64,000 bases of DNA. It comes from Zhihengliuella alba. GTDB lineage: Bacteria; Actinomycetota; Actinomycetes; Actinomycetales; Micrococcaceae. The notes beneath the pieces were generated by a model. That model was given only the letters and a program-made list of their open reading frames with translations, had not been told where the DNA came from and searched no databases. The stretch is from contig NZ_BAABCJ010000001.1 of NCBI RefSeq assembly GCF_039538765.1, positions 1,178,001-1,242,000 of the forward strand, given 5' to 3'. Shown here piece after piece: positions 17,567 to 29,553 of the stretch. The position numbers were made by a program, and so were the translations under genes. Numbering within the stretch: the stretch's first letter is position 1; each line of letters opens with the position of its first letter.

Positions 17567-18359
17567 CGTGGCACTCGGCGCTGGCGCCGGGTCCGCTGCC
17601 GAACTCCTCGTCGACGACCGTCCCCTCCGCGTCGAGGATCCGGCAGCCCACGCGGCCGCTGCCCTCGTCGCTCTCCACGGTGATGGTGCCGAACAGCGGG
17701 TTGGCCTGCACGTCCTCGGACCAGGGGGACTCCGGGCCGACCGGGACGGTGGTGACGTCCTCCAGGGTCAGCGTGTAGGTGGCGGTGGCCGGCCCCTCGG
17801 CGATGGCCTCGAACCGGAACTCGGCCGTCTCCCCCATCGAGTCGGAGACCCAGCCGAAGAGTGCCACGGAGGCGATCGTCCACAGGGTGGCGAACAGCAG
17901 GGCGAAGACGCCGGTGACGATGCCGGCGATGGACAAGCCCCGGCGGGGCTGCCGGCGGGCCAGCCCGACGATGCCGAGGACGACGGCCGCCAGGCCGATC
18001 ACGAACGCCAGGAAGTGCACCACGGGCACCACGGAGACCACCACCGCGACGATGCCCAGGACCAGGGCGGTGATGGTCAGGCCGGTGGCTCTCGGCGGCC
18101 CGGGAGGCCCGGGATAGCCGCCCCCGTAGCCTCCTCCTGAGCCGTACGGTCCGCCGGGGCCGTAGCCCGGTGCGGCAGGGGCGGGCCGGCCATCGCGCGG
18201 ATCGCCGCCCGGCGGCATCGTCCGCGGGTCCGGCTGCCCCGGTACTGGGCCCGGCTGCTCCCAGGCCGACGGCGCGTTCGGGTCGGTCGGGCCCTGATGG
18301 TGCGGGCGGTCCCAGGGGTTCTCCCAGGCCGGTCGTCGGCCGTCGTCGTTCTGGCTCAT
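17553..18359 (-). CDS. DUF4190 membrane protein with MmpS-like extracellular domain
   Basis: A 268-residue protein in three parts: a Pro/Gly/Tyr-rich cytoplasmic N-terminus of about 90 residues, a DUF4190-type pair of membrane helices (TALVLGIVAVVVSVV and FVIGLAAVVLGIVGLARR) plus a third near residue 155, and an outer C-terminal domain. That domain (TYTLTLEDVTTVPV, PWSEDV, GRVGCRILDAEG and a final C) resembles the MmpS/transport-accessory fold with a disulfide. A GGAGG site precedes the ATG at 18359. Its role is unknown; cell-envelope association is an inference. Confidence 0.75.
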   Translation of the reverse strand: MSQNDDGRRPAWENPWDRPHHQGPTDPNAPSAWEQPGPVPGQPDPRTMPPGGDPRDGRPAPAAPGYGPGGPYGSGGGYGGGYPGPPGPPRATGLTITALVLGIVAVVVSVVPVVHFLAFVIGLAAVVLGIVGLARRQPRRGLSIAGIVTGVFALLFATLWTIASVALFGWVSDSMGETAEFRFEAIAEGPATATYTLTLEDVTTVPVGPESPWSEDVQANPLFGTITVESDEGSGRVGCRILDAEGTVVDEEFGSGPGASAECHVTDF

Positions 18360-18479
18360 GGTGGTGCTCGCCTCCTGCGGTGCTGCTGCGTCCAGCTTAG
18401 GCGGGAGACCGGCGAGCGCCGTCGTCCTCGTGGACGATATCCGCTGTCACCGGGGAGGGTCCTGCCGGACGGCGGGCTC

Positions 18480-18485
18480 TATACT
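18480..18485 (+). promoter_or_regulatory. -10 box of the VIT1/CCC1 gene
   Basis: TATACT, the closest match to TATAAT in this region. It ends 5 nt before a GTG (18491) and 8 nt before the ATG (18494), so the mRNA should be leaderless or nearly so. Confidence 0.6.
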
Positions 18486-18493
18486 TTCCGGTG

Positions 18494-19603
18494 ATGACTC
18501 CGCACCGCAACGCAGAAGCGTCCCCCACACCCGCCCAGCTGCGCCGCTGGCGTCGCTATCTGGCCGATGAGCGGGCGGAGCGGGCCGTCTACGAGACGCT
18601 CGCCGAGAAGCGCACGGGCGAGGAGCGGATGATCCTGCTCGGGCTGGCCGAGGCCGAGCAGCGGCACGAGCAGCACTGGATCGACCTCCTCGGCGACGAC
18701 GCCGCCCGGGCCACCGCGCCGTCGCCGCGCCGTGCCCTGCTGCGCTTCTTCGCCCAGCACTTCGGCTCCGTCTTCGTGCTCGCGCTGGCCCAGCGCGCCG
18801 AGGGGAGCTCCCCCTACACCGCCGACACCGACGCCTCCCGGCAGATGGCCGCGGACGAGATGGTCCACGAGGAAGTGGTCCGGGCGCTCGCGACCGCCGG
18901 CCGGCGCCGCCTCTCCGGCAACTTCCGGGCCGCCGTCTTCGGCGCGAACGACGGCCTGGTCTCCAACCTGGCCCTGGTCATGGGCATCGGGGCCACGGGA
19001 GTGGGCAGCGGCCTGGTCCTGGTCTCCGGTGTCGCCGGCCTGCTCGCCGGCGCCCTGTCGATGGCGGCCGGCGAGTTCGTGTCCGTCCGGTCGCAGCGCG
19101 AGTTGGTGAGCGCCTCGCAGCCGACCCAGGTGACGCTCTCGGCCGCGCCCCACCTGGACCTGGACCACAACGAGCTGGTCCTGGTCTACAAGGCCCGCGG
19201 CATGACCGAGGAGGCCGCCGAGCACCGCGCGGCGGAGCGCATGGGCTACTTCGCCTGCGACTGCGACCCGTCCCGTTCCTTCAGGCCGGAGGACGAACGC
19301 CCGGCCGAGGACCACGAGGACACGATGGGCTCCGCCGTGGGTGCCTCCGCGTCGAGCTTCTGCTTCTTCGCCTCCGGGGCGCTGATCCCGATCCTGCCGT
19401 ACCTGTTCGGGATGACGGGGGTCGCCGCCCTGGTGCTGTCCGTGGCGCTCGTGGGCATCGCCCTGCTGTGCACCGGCGCGGTCGTCGGGCTCCTCTCAGG
19501 CGCTCCGCCGCTGCGGCGGGCGCTGCGGCAGCTCGCCATCGGATGGGGCGCGGCCGCCGTGACCTACGTGCTCGGCCTCCTTTTCGGCACCACGGTCGTC
19601 TAG
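18494..19603 (+). CDS. VIT1/CCC1-family Fe/Mn transporter with ferritin-like domain
   Basis: 369 residues. The first 120 are a ferritin/rubrerythrin-like helical domain (ERAVYETLAEKRTGEER and AEAEQRHEQHW supply Glu/His ligands). The rest is a VIT1/CCC1 membrane domain with FGANDGLVSNLALVMG, AAGEFVSVRSQRE and a C-terminal hydrophobic helix pair. Fusions of this type export ferrous iron or manganese. The cytoplasmic ferritin-like part is thought to sense or deliver metal. GTG at 18491 is an alternative start. No iron box is evident upstream, so IdeR control is not supported. Confidence 0.88.
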   Translation: MTPHRNAEASPTPAQLRRWRRYLADERAERAVYETLAEKRTGEERMILLGLAEAEQRHEQHWIDLLGDDAARATAPSPRRALLRFFAQHFGSVFVLALAQRAEGSSPYTADTDASRQMAADEMVHEEVVRALATAGRRRLSGNFRAAVFGANDGLVSNLALVMGIGATGVGSGLVLVSGVAGLLAGALSMAAGEFVSVRSQRELVSASQPTQVTLSAAPHLDLDHNELVLVYKARGMTEEAAEHRAAERMGYFACDCDPSRSFRPEDERPAEDHEDTMGSAVGASASSFCFFASGALIPILPYLFGMTGVAALVLSVALVGIALLCTGAVVGLLSGAPPLRRALRQLAIGWGAAAVTYVLGLLFGTTVV

Positions 19604-19627
19604 GAGCGCCGCCGCTCGGGCGACTCG

Positions 19628-21133
19628 TCAGTGCTTGCCCGAGGACGGGAAGGCGAACGAGGCTCCGGAGGCCTCGGAGACCTCCGGCCAGCGAGTCGTC
19701 ACCGCCTTGCCTCGGGTGTAGAAGCGGACGCCGTCCGGGCCGTAGATGTGGTGGTCGCCGAACAGCGAGTCCTTCCAGCCGCCGAAGGAGTGCCAGGCCA
19801 CCGGGACCGGCAGCGGCACGTTGACGCCCACCATGCCGACGTGGATGCGGCGCGTGTAGGTGCGGGCGGCGTAGCCGGAGGAGGTGAAGATCGCCGTGCC
19901 GTTCCCGTACGGGTTGGCGTTCACGAGCTCGATCGCCTCCTCGAGGGTGTCGACGCGCACGAGCACGAGGACGGGGCCGAAGATCTCCTCGGTGTAGGCG
20001 CTCATCTCGCTCGTGACGCGGTCCACGAGGGTCGGGCCGACGAAGAATCCATCCTCGTGGTCCTGGACGACCAGGTCGCGGCCGTCGACGAGGATGGCGG
20101 CGCCGTCCTGCTCGGCCTCGCCGACGATCCTCTGGATGCGGGCCTTGGACTGCGGCGTGATGACCGGGCCCATGTCCGCGTCCGGCACGGTGCCCTCGGC
20201 CACCTTGACGTCGTTGGCGCGCTGGATCAGCTTGTCCACGACCAGGTCGCCGGCCTCGCCGACCGCCACGGCCACGGAGATCGCCATGCAGCGCTGCCCC
20301 GCCGATCCGAACGCGGCCGCCGTCAGGTGGTCCGCCGCGACGTCCATGTCGGCGTCGGGCATGACGACGGCGTGGTTCTTGGCTCCGCCCAGGGCCTGGA
20401 CGCGCTTGCCGTGCGCGGTGGCCGTCTCGTGGACGTACTTGGCGATCGGGGTGGAGCCGACGAACGAGATCGCGTCCACGTCCGGATGCGTCAGCAGGCC
20501 GTCGACGGTCTCCTTGCCGCCGTGCAGGACGCTGAACACGCCATCCGGCAGGCCGGCCTGCTTCCACAGCCGGGCGATGAAGACCGATGCCGACGGGTCC
20601 CGCTCGCTGGGTTTGAGGATGAAGGCGTTTCCGGTGGCGATCGCGACGGGCGCCATCCACAGGGGAACCATGACCGGGAAGTTGAAGGGCGTGATGCCGG
20701 CGACGACGCCGACGGGCTGGCGGAACGAGTGGACGTCGATGCCGGTGGCGACCTGGTCCGAGAACTCGCCCTTCAGCGACTGGGAGACGCCGCAGGCGTA
20801 CTCGACGACCTCGAGTCCGCGGCCGACCTCGCCGGCCGCGTCGGAGAGCACCTTCCCGTGCTCGCTGGTGACGATCGCCGCGAGCTCGTCGCGGCTGGCC
20901 GCGAGCAGCTCGCGGAACTTGAACAGGACTGCGGTGCGCTTGGCGATCGATGCCTCGGCCCAGGCGTCGGCGGCCGTGCGGGCCGCGGCGACGGTCGCGT
21001 CGAGGTCCTCCTGCCCGGCCAGGTGGAGTTCCGCGGAGACCTGACCGGTCGCCGGGTTGTAGACCGGCTGGGTGGCTCCCCCGGACCCGGGGGTCTCCTG
21101 GCCGTTGATGAAGTGCTTGATGCTGGTGGTCAT
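19628..21133 (-). CDS. mmsA: Methylmalonate-semialdehyde dehydrogenase (CoA-acylating)
   Basis: A 501-residue aldehyde dehydrogenase matching MmsA/IolA along its length: GITPFNFPVMVPLWMAP, the NAD-binding ALGGAKNHAVVMPDAD, and the catalytic cysteine in FGSAGQRCMAISVAV (C282). It converts methylmalonate or malonate semialdehyde to propionyl- or acetyl-CoA in valine, thymine/beta-alanine or inositol breakdown. No inositol or valine genes lie beside it, so the pathway is open. The ATG at 21133 has a weak AGGCAAC site. It converges with the transporter gene, with 24 nt between stops. Confidence 0.9.
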   Translation of the reverse strand: MTTSIKHFINGQETPGSGGATQPVYNPATGQVSAELHLAGQEDLDATVAAARTAADAWAEASIAKRTAVLFKFRELLAASRDELAAIVTSEHGKVLSDAAGEVGRGLEVVEYACGVSQSLKGEFSDQVATGIDVHSFRQPVGVVAGITPFNFPVMVPLWMAPVAIATGNAFILKPSERDPSASVFIARLWKQAGLPDGVFSVLHGGKETVDGLLTHPDVDAISFVGSTPIAKYVHETATAHGKRVQALGGAKNHAVVMPDADMDVAADHLTAAAFGSAGQRCMAISVAVAVGEAGDLVVDKLIQRANDVKVAEGTVPDADMGPVITPQSKARIQRIVGEAEQDGAAILVDGRDLVVQDHEDGFFVGPTLVDRVTSEMSAYTEEIFGPVLVLVRVDTLEEAIELVNANPYGNGTAIFTSSGYAARTYTRRIHVGMVGVNVPLPVPVAWHSFGGWKDSLFGDHHIYGPDGVRFYTRGKAVTTRWPEVSEASGASFAFPSSGKH

Positions 21134-21325
21134 CTGTTGCCTGCCTCTGCGTGTCGGGCGCCGGTGCGCTCGACGGACTCGTGGGTGCTCGATCAGGTAG
21201 CGGACGCCTCGCGCACGCCATCGTGGTCATGCTCCGCGAGGAGGCCGGACTTCCCTGATCGTAAGCGCCGTCGAACCACTCCACGAAGCTCCGTGTCGCC
21301 GGGCCCGCCCGGAGGCCCCGTCGGG

Positions 21326-21373
21326 ATCCCGGCGGCCATCCCGACGACCGTCCCGACGGCCGTGCCGACAGCC
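21326..21373. repeat. Four degenerate 12-bp tandem repeats
   Basis: ATCCCGGCGGCC, ATCCCGACGACC, GTCCCGACGGCC and GTGCCGACAGCC are head-to-tail in the 303-nt divergent gap between mmsA and the SNF2 helicase. Apart from a likely -10 box by the helicase, I see nothing else in that gap. Confidence 0.7.
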
Positions 21374-21424
21374 GGATCCGGCGGCCCGGACAGGGGCCGA
21401 TTCGCCTGCCAGCACGCGGCGTGA

Positions 21425-21430
21425 AAAGAT
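21425..21430 (+). promoter_or_regulatory. Possible -10 box for SNF2 helicase
   Basis: AAAGAT lies exactly 6 nt before the ATG at 21437. It keeps the A2 and T6 of TAnnnT but not T1, so it is weak. Confidence 0.3.
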
Positions 21431-21436
21431 GTGCGG

Positions 21437-24877
<3,441 letters not shown>

Positions 24878-24900
24878 CGGATCCCCCGGCCGCCCCGGTC

Positions 24901-25963
24901 CTACGGCCGGAGCATGACCTTGATGGAGCGGCGCTCGTCCATGGCGCGGTAGGCCTCGGCGGCGTCCTCGAGGGGCAGGACGGCGTCGAAGACCCGGCCG
25001 GGGTCGATCGTCCCGGCGAGGACGTCCTCGAGCAGCTCCGGGATGTACAGGCGCGTGGACGCCGCCCCGCCGGAGACGGCGATGTTCTTGGCGAAGAGCA
25101 CGCCCGCGGGGATCTCGGCCCCGCCGGCGGGCACGCCCACGAACCCGAGGGCGCCGCCCGGCCGCGTCGAGCGCAGCGCCTGCTCCATGGACTCCTTGGT
25201 GCCCACGCACTCCAGGACGCAGTCGGCGAGCCGGCCGCCCAGGAGCTCCCGGACCCGGGCTGCCCCGTCGGCTCCGCGCTCGGGGACCCACGTCGGTGGC
25301 GCCGAACTCGCGGGCCAGCGCGGCCCGGTCCTCGTACCGCGACATCACGATGATCCGCTCCGCGCCGAGGCGCTTGGCGGCGAGGACCGCGCAGAGGCCG
25401 ACGGCGCCGTCGCCCACGACGACGACGCTCCGGCCGGGTCCGACCCCGGCGCAGACGGCCGCGTGGTGCCCGGTGCCCATCACGTCGGTGAGCGCCAGCA
25501 GGGACTTGAGGGTCGACTCGTCGGGGTCCTCGGCGCGGAACTGCGGGACGGGGACGAGGGTGCCGTCGGCGTTGGGGACGCGCACGGCCTCGCCCTGGCC
25601 GCCCTCGACCGGATCGCCGTGCTCGTCGCTCCAGCCCCAGCCCGCGGCGTGCTCGCACGCGACGAGGACCCCGTTGCGGCAGTTGATGCAGTCCCCGCAG
25701 CTGTTCTTCCAGGGCGTGACGACGAAGTCGCCCACGGTCACCGCGCGCACCTCGTCCCCGACGGCCGTGACGCGGCCGACGAACTCGTGGCCGATCGGCC
25801 GCGGCTCGTCCACCGCCCGGACGCCGCGGTAGGGCCACAGGTCCGAGCCGCAGACGCAGGACGCGCTGACCCGGACGACGGCGTCGGTCGGGCGGATCGG
25901 CTGCGGTTCCGGGCGGTCCTCCACGCGGATGTCTCCGGGGGCGTGGATGATGGCGGCGCGCAT
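24901..25963 (-). pseudogene. Zinc-dependent alcohol dehydrogenase, frameshifted
   Basis: The 5' two-thirds (from the ATG at 25963, AAGGAG site) encodes a clear MDR zinc alcohol dehydrogenase: CVCGSDLWPY and GHEFVG (catalytic zinc), the structural-zinc cysteines CGDCINCRNGVLVAC, and a nucleotide-binding VVVVGDGAVGLCAVLAAKRLG. After GATDV the frame breaks. Reading continues in another frame from VPERGADGAARVRELLGG to the end at 24901 (DERRSIKVMLRP). One extra G in a GGG run (C25287-25289 on the plus strand) explains it, and the total of 1063 nt is 354 codons plus one base. It is either a sequencing error or a recent mutation. It is the last gene of the ureohydrolase operon. Confidence 0.85.
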
Positions 25964-26004
25964 GGATGCTCCTTGTCTGGGGCGGCTGGTGGTCCGCTCC
26001 CAGC

Positions 26005-27702
26005 CTACGACGCGGCGGCCGCGTCCTCCGGCTGCGCCTCCTCCAGGTGGGTGGGCGCGAACATGCGCAGGAGCGTGCGGACGACGACGACGTTCGGGCC
26101 GTCCTGCGCCCACGCCCACTCGAGCGCGGAGCCGACCTCGGCTGCCTCGACCGTGCGGGCGGGCACGCCGAAGGACTCGGCGAGGGCCGCGAAGTCGGGG
26201 CGGGCGAGCTCGGTCGCCGTGGCCTGGCCGAACGCGTCCGTCATGTACTCGCGGAGGATGCCGTAGCCGCCGTCGTCGACGATCAGCCAGGTCACGGCCG
26301 CGCCGTGCTGGCGGGCGGTGGCCAGCTCGGCGATCGAGTACATGGCGGAGCCGTCGCCGGAGACGGCGAGCACGCGCTCGGTCCGGTCCGTCGCCGCGAG
26401 CCCGACAGCGCCCCCGAGGGCGCCCGGGAATCCGTAGCCGAGGCCGCCGGCGCCCTGGGCGGAGTGGAACGCGCCGGCCCGGGCGTCCCAGCAGGACCAG
26501 CCCCAGTAGGCGGCGATCGTCATGTCCCAGAAGGTCTGCGCCCCGGACGGCACGGCGTCCCGCACTGCCTGCATGAACGTCCGCTCGTGCCCGAGGTCCT
26601 GTGCGTCGAGCCGGTCGCGGACGGCCCCCAGTCTCGCGGCGGTCTCGGCGGCGGCGCTGCGGCCGGACCAGTCCGAGGCGGACGGCTGCCCCGGCTGCGC
26701 CTCGATCCCCGCGGCGAGGGCCTCCAGCGCCAGGCGCGCGTCGGCGTGGAGCCCCAGCCCGGGCAGGTTGGAGCCGAGGACGCGGGGCTCGGCGTCGATC
26801 TGGATCAGCCGGCCGCGCGGGGCGAGCGTGAAGTAGTTGGACGAGACCTCGCCGAGGGACGTGCCGACGGCGAGCAGGACGTCGGCCTCCTCCAGCAGGT
26901 CGGTGGTGCAGCGGTCCTCGATCCACGACTGCAGCGAGAGGGGGTGCTCCCAGGGGAACGCGCCGTGGCCGCCGGGCGTGCAGATCACGGGGGCGTCGAC
27001 GAGCTCGGCCAGCCGGAGCAGCTGGTCCTCGGCGCCGGCGCGGCGGACGCCGCCGCCGGCGATGATCGCGGGACGCTGCGCCGCGCCGAGGAGCCGGACG
27101 GCCTCCGCGGTCAGCTCGGGGGCCGGCGCCGGGCCGGGCGTGCGGGAGGCGTCCGCGGCCGCCGGGAGCGGTGCGGGGAGTTCGGTCGGGGCGAGCAGGA
27201 GGTCCTGCGGCACCTCGACCCAGACGGGCCCCTGCGGGGCGGCGGTGGCCTCGGCCCAGGCGGCCCGGATCGCCGGGGCGATCGAGGCCGCGGTGCGGAC
27301 CGTGCGCTGGGACTTGGTGACCTGGGCCGCCGCGGCGGCCTGGTCGTCGAGCTGGTGGAGCATGCCCTTGCGGGTCCCGCCCAGGCCGGCGGCCGGGACC
27401 TGGCTGCTGACGACGACGATCGGGACCGCCGTCGCGCAGGCCTCCTGGAGGCCGGCGAGCGCGGTGAGCGCACCCGGTCCGGTGGACACGAACAGCACGC
27501 CGACCTCGCCGGTGGCGCGGCTGAAGCCGTCCGCGGCGAACGCGGCGTTGTTCTCCACGCGGGAGGAGACGAAGCGCAACGGCGAGCGCCCCAGCGCATC
27601 GAAGAGCCCGAGCGCGTGCTGGCCGGGGATGCCGAACACGGTGCGCGCGCCGAGCGCGGCGAGGGCCTCGACGACCAGGTCGCCGCCGTTGCGCCGGCTC
27701 AT
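26005..27702 (-). CDS. ThDP-dependent 2-oxo acid decarboxylase-like enzyme (acetolactate synthase fold)
   Basis: A 565-residue protein with the three-domain ThDP layout of acetolactate synthase relatives: FGIPGQHALGLFDAL, the catalytic glutamate in SSRVENNAAF (E50), VSTGPGALTALAGLQEA, and the ThDP/Mg motif GDGSAMYS (about 447) ending in DDGGYG. It is not the biosynthetic enzyme by context: its ATG overlaps the stop of an agmatinase-family gene (ATGA). The P. aeruginosa 2-ketoarginine decarboxylase AruI belongs to this fold, and the next steps of that pathway end with a guanidinobutyrase. AruI-like activity is therefore an attractive but unproven guess. Confidence 0.75.
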   Translation of the reverse strand: MSRRNGGDLVVEALAALGARTVFGIPGQHALGLFDALGRSPLRFVSSRVENNAAFAADGFSRATGEVGVLFVSTGPGALTALAGLQEACATAVPIVVVSSQVPAAGLGGTRKGMLHQLDDQAAAAAQVTKSQRTVRTAASIAPAIRAAWAEATAAPQGPVWVEVPQDLLLAPTELPAPLPAAADASRTPGPAPAPELTAEAVRLLGAAQRPAIIAGGGVRRAGAEDQLLRLAELVDAPVICTPGGHGAFPWEHPLSLQSWIEDRCTTDLLEEADVLLAVGTSLGEVSSNYFTLAPRGRLIQIDAEPRVLGSNLPGLGLHADARLALEALAAGIEAQPGQPSASDWSGRSAAAETAARLGAVRDRLDAQDLGHERTFMQAVRDAVPSGAQTFWDMTIAAYWGWSCWDARAGAFHSAQGAGGLGYGFPGALGGAVGLAATDRTERVLAVSGDGSAMYSIAELATARQHGAAVTWLIVDDGGYGILREYMTDAFGQATATELARPDFAALAESFGVPARTVEAAEVGSALEWAWAQDGPNVVVVRTLLRMFAPTHLEEAQPEDAAAAS

Positions 27703-28676
27703 GCCCGGGAGGCCCGCAGGTCGGCCATCAGCGTGATGAGGTCGTAGCAGACGTGCGAGGCCGCGACCCCGGTCAGCTCGGCGTGGTCGTAGGCCGGGGA
27801 GACCTCGACGACGTCGGCGCCGACGAGGTCCAGCCCGCGCAGGCCGCGGATGATCTCGAGCAGCTCCCGGCTGGTCATGCCGCCGGCCTCCGGGGTTCCG
27901 GTGCCGGGCGCGTGGGCCGGGTCGAGGACGTCGATGTCCACCGAGACGTAGAGCGGGCGGTCGCCGACGCGCTGGCGCAGGGTCGCGACGACCTCGTCCA
28001 CCCCGCGGCGGAAGATGTCGGAGCTGGTGATGATGCCGAAGCCCATCCGCTCGTCGTCGTCCAGGTCCTTCTTGCCGTACAGGGGGCCGCGGGTGCCGAC
28101 GTGGCTGATGGCGCCGGTGTCCACGATGCCCTCCTCGACGGCGCGGCGGAACGGCGTGCCGTGCGTGTAGTCGGCGCCGAAGTACGTGTCCCAGGTGTCC
28201 AGGTGGGCGTCGAAGTGCAGGAGGGCCACCGGCTGGCCGGCGCGCTCGGCGGCGGCGCGGAGCAGGGGCAGGGCGATCGTGTGGTCGCCGCCGATGGTCA
28301 TGAGCGAGGCGCCGTCGGCGGTCAGCTCGAGGGCGTTGCGCTGGATGGTCGCGATGGCCTCGTCGATGTTGAACGGGTTCACGGCCATGTCGCCGACGTC
28401 GGCGACCTGGACGTTCTCGAACGGGCTGACGTCCAGGGCCGGGTTGTAGGGCCGCAGCAGGCGGGAGGCCTCGCGCACGTGGGTCGCGCCGAAGCGCGCT
28501 CCCGGCCGGTAGGACACACCGGTGTCGAAGGGGACGCCGACGATCTTGATGTCGGCGGACTCGACCTGGTCCAGACGCGGCAGGCGCGCGTAGGTCGCGG
28601 CGCCGGCGTAGCGCGGGATCTGGGACGAATCGATGGGGCCGACGTTGCCGTTGGCCTCGACGCGGATCTCTTCCAT
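27699..28676 (-). CDS. speB: Agmatinase-family ureohydrolase (agmatinase or guanidinobutyrase)
   Basis: 325 residues with all the manganese-binding signatures of ureohydrolases: GGDHTIALPLLRA, HFDAHLDTWD and SVDIDVLDPAHAPGTGTPEAGG. The enzyme releases urea from a guanidino compound. Family members cleave agmatine, 4-guanidinobutyrate or related acids. The neighbouring ThDP enzyme favours a guanidino acid over agmatine. The ATG at 28676 (MEEIRVEANG) has a GGAGGAG site. It is first in an apparent operon with the ThDP enzyme (4-nt overlap) and the alcohol dehydrogenase, and is preceded by a palindromic operator candidate. Confidence 0.88.
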   Translation of the reverse strand: MEEIRVEANGNVGPIDSSQIPRYAGAATYARLPRLDQVESADIKIVGVPFDTGVSYRPGARFGATHVREASRLLRPYNPALDVSPFENVQVADVGDMAVNPFNIDEAIATIQRNALELTADGASLMTIGGDHTIALPLLRAAAERAGQPVALLHFDAHLDTWDTYFGADYTHGTPFRRAVEEGIVDTGAISHVGTRGPLYGKKDLDDDERMGFGIITSSDIFRRGVDEVVATLRQRVGDRPLYVSVDIDVLDPAHAPGTGTPEAGGMTSRELLEIIRGLRGLDLVGADVVEVSPAYDHAELTGVAASHVCYDLITLMADLRASRA

Positions 28677-28752
28677 GGTGCTCCTCCGTGGGCGGCTGCC
28701 GGCGCGGGCCCGGGCGCGACGTCGTCGTCGATCCCAGAAAGTTGCACAGCAG

Positions 28753-28763
28753 ACAACAGTTGT
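28753..28763. promoter_or_regulatory. Palindromic operator candidate ACAACAGTTGT
   Basis: An 11-bp perfect palindrome about a central A/T lies 77 nt upstream of the ureohydrolase start. ACAACAGT occurs again at 29477-29484 upstream of the XRE-cupin regulator gene, the natural candidate ligand protein. Confidence 0.5.
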
Positions 28764-28849
28764 TTTCTCACCCGAGGTTAGGCCCGACACGCTCCGCCGT
28801 CAATGCGGCCGGCCTGGAGGGAGGTGCGGCGCAGCGGTGCCGGTCCTGC

Positions 28850-29425
28850 TCAGCCCCGGCCGGAGAGCACGAGGGTCCAGAACACCACGGCGGGCGCGTC
28901 GTCCGGATTGACCCAGCTGTGCGGCTCGCGCCCCGGGAAGGTGACGGTGTCCCCGGCGGCGAGCTCGACGTCGTCGCCCGGCAGCCGCAGAACGAGCCGG
29001 CCCGACTCGACGTGGAGCACCTCGACCTCGCAGTCCACGGAGTAGAGTTCCTCCTCGCCCGCCCCGCGCGGCTCGATGTCCGCACGGATCACCTGGACGC
29101 GGCGCTCGGAGCGCGCGGTGAGCAGCTGCTCGTGGATCCCGCTGCCCCCGAGCGAGACGCCGAGGCCCTCGCCGGCGCGCACCAGATGCGTCTCGGGCCG
29201 CTCGAACAGCTCGCCGACCGACAGCGAGAGCGCCTCGCAGATCGTCACCAGCGAGGCGACGGACGGCGAGGTGAGGTCCCGCTCGACCCGCGAGAGGAAG
29301 CCGCGGGTCAGCCCGGTCGCGGCGGCGAGCTGCTCGATCGTCATGTGCCGCCCGCGGCGCGCGGACCGCAGCCGGCTGCCGATCGCGATCGGCGCACTGG
29401 TCGGCTCGACGGCCAAGGCCTTCAT
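28850..29425 (-). CDS. XRE-family regulator with C-terminal cupin domain
   Basis: 191 residues: a helix-turn-helix of the XRE type at about residues 13-68 (RLRSARRGRHMTIEQLAAATG, then GFLSRVERDLTSPSVASLVTICEAL) and a cupin sensor domain from about residue 115 (RLVLRLPGDDVELAAGDTVTFPGREPHSWVN). This layout is typical of local regulators of amine and amino-acid catabolism such as PuuR. An AGGAG site precedes the ATG at 29425. It lies between the ureohydrolase operon and the divergent symporter and probably controls both. Confidence 0.9.
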   Translation of the reverse strand: MKALAVEPTSAPIAIGSRLRSARRGRHMTIEQLAAATGLTRGFLSRVERDLTSPSVASLVTICEALSLSVGELFERPETHLVRAGEGLGVSLGGSGIHEQLLTARSERRVQVIRADIEPRGAGEEELYSVDCEVEVLHVESGRLVLRLPGDDVELAAGDTVTFPGREPHSWVNPDDAPAVVFWTLVLSGRG

Positions 29426-29476
29426 GTCACACTCCTGGATCCGGGGACGGGGGCCGCGGCGGGCGGTCCCGTCGCA

Positions 29477-29543
29477 ACAACAGTAACGGGGATTGTCCTG
29501 TGCCCGTCGTCACCTTACCCTTGAGACAACTTCCGTTTACTGT
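29477..29543. promoter_or_regulatory. Divergent regulator/symporter control region
   Basis: It contains ACAACAGT (29477-29484) and an inverted repeat, ACAGTAACGG (29480-29489) versus CCGTTTACTGT (29533-29543). Between the arms lie TTGAGA (29521) and GACAAC. It fits an operator covering the symporter promoter and autoregulation of the XRE-cupin gene. Confidence 0.45.
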
Positions 29544-29553
29544 CAGGAACCTC

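Noticed and set aside
18360..18493. An iron box upstream of the VIT1/CCC1 gene
   Set aside because: No TTAGG-type palindrome is found there.
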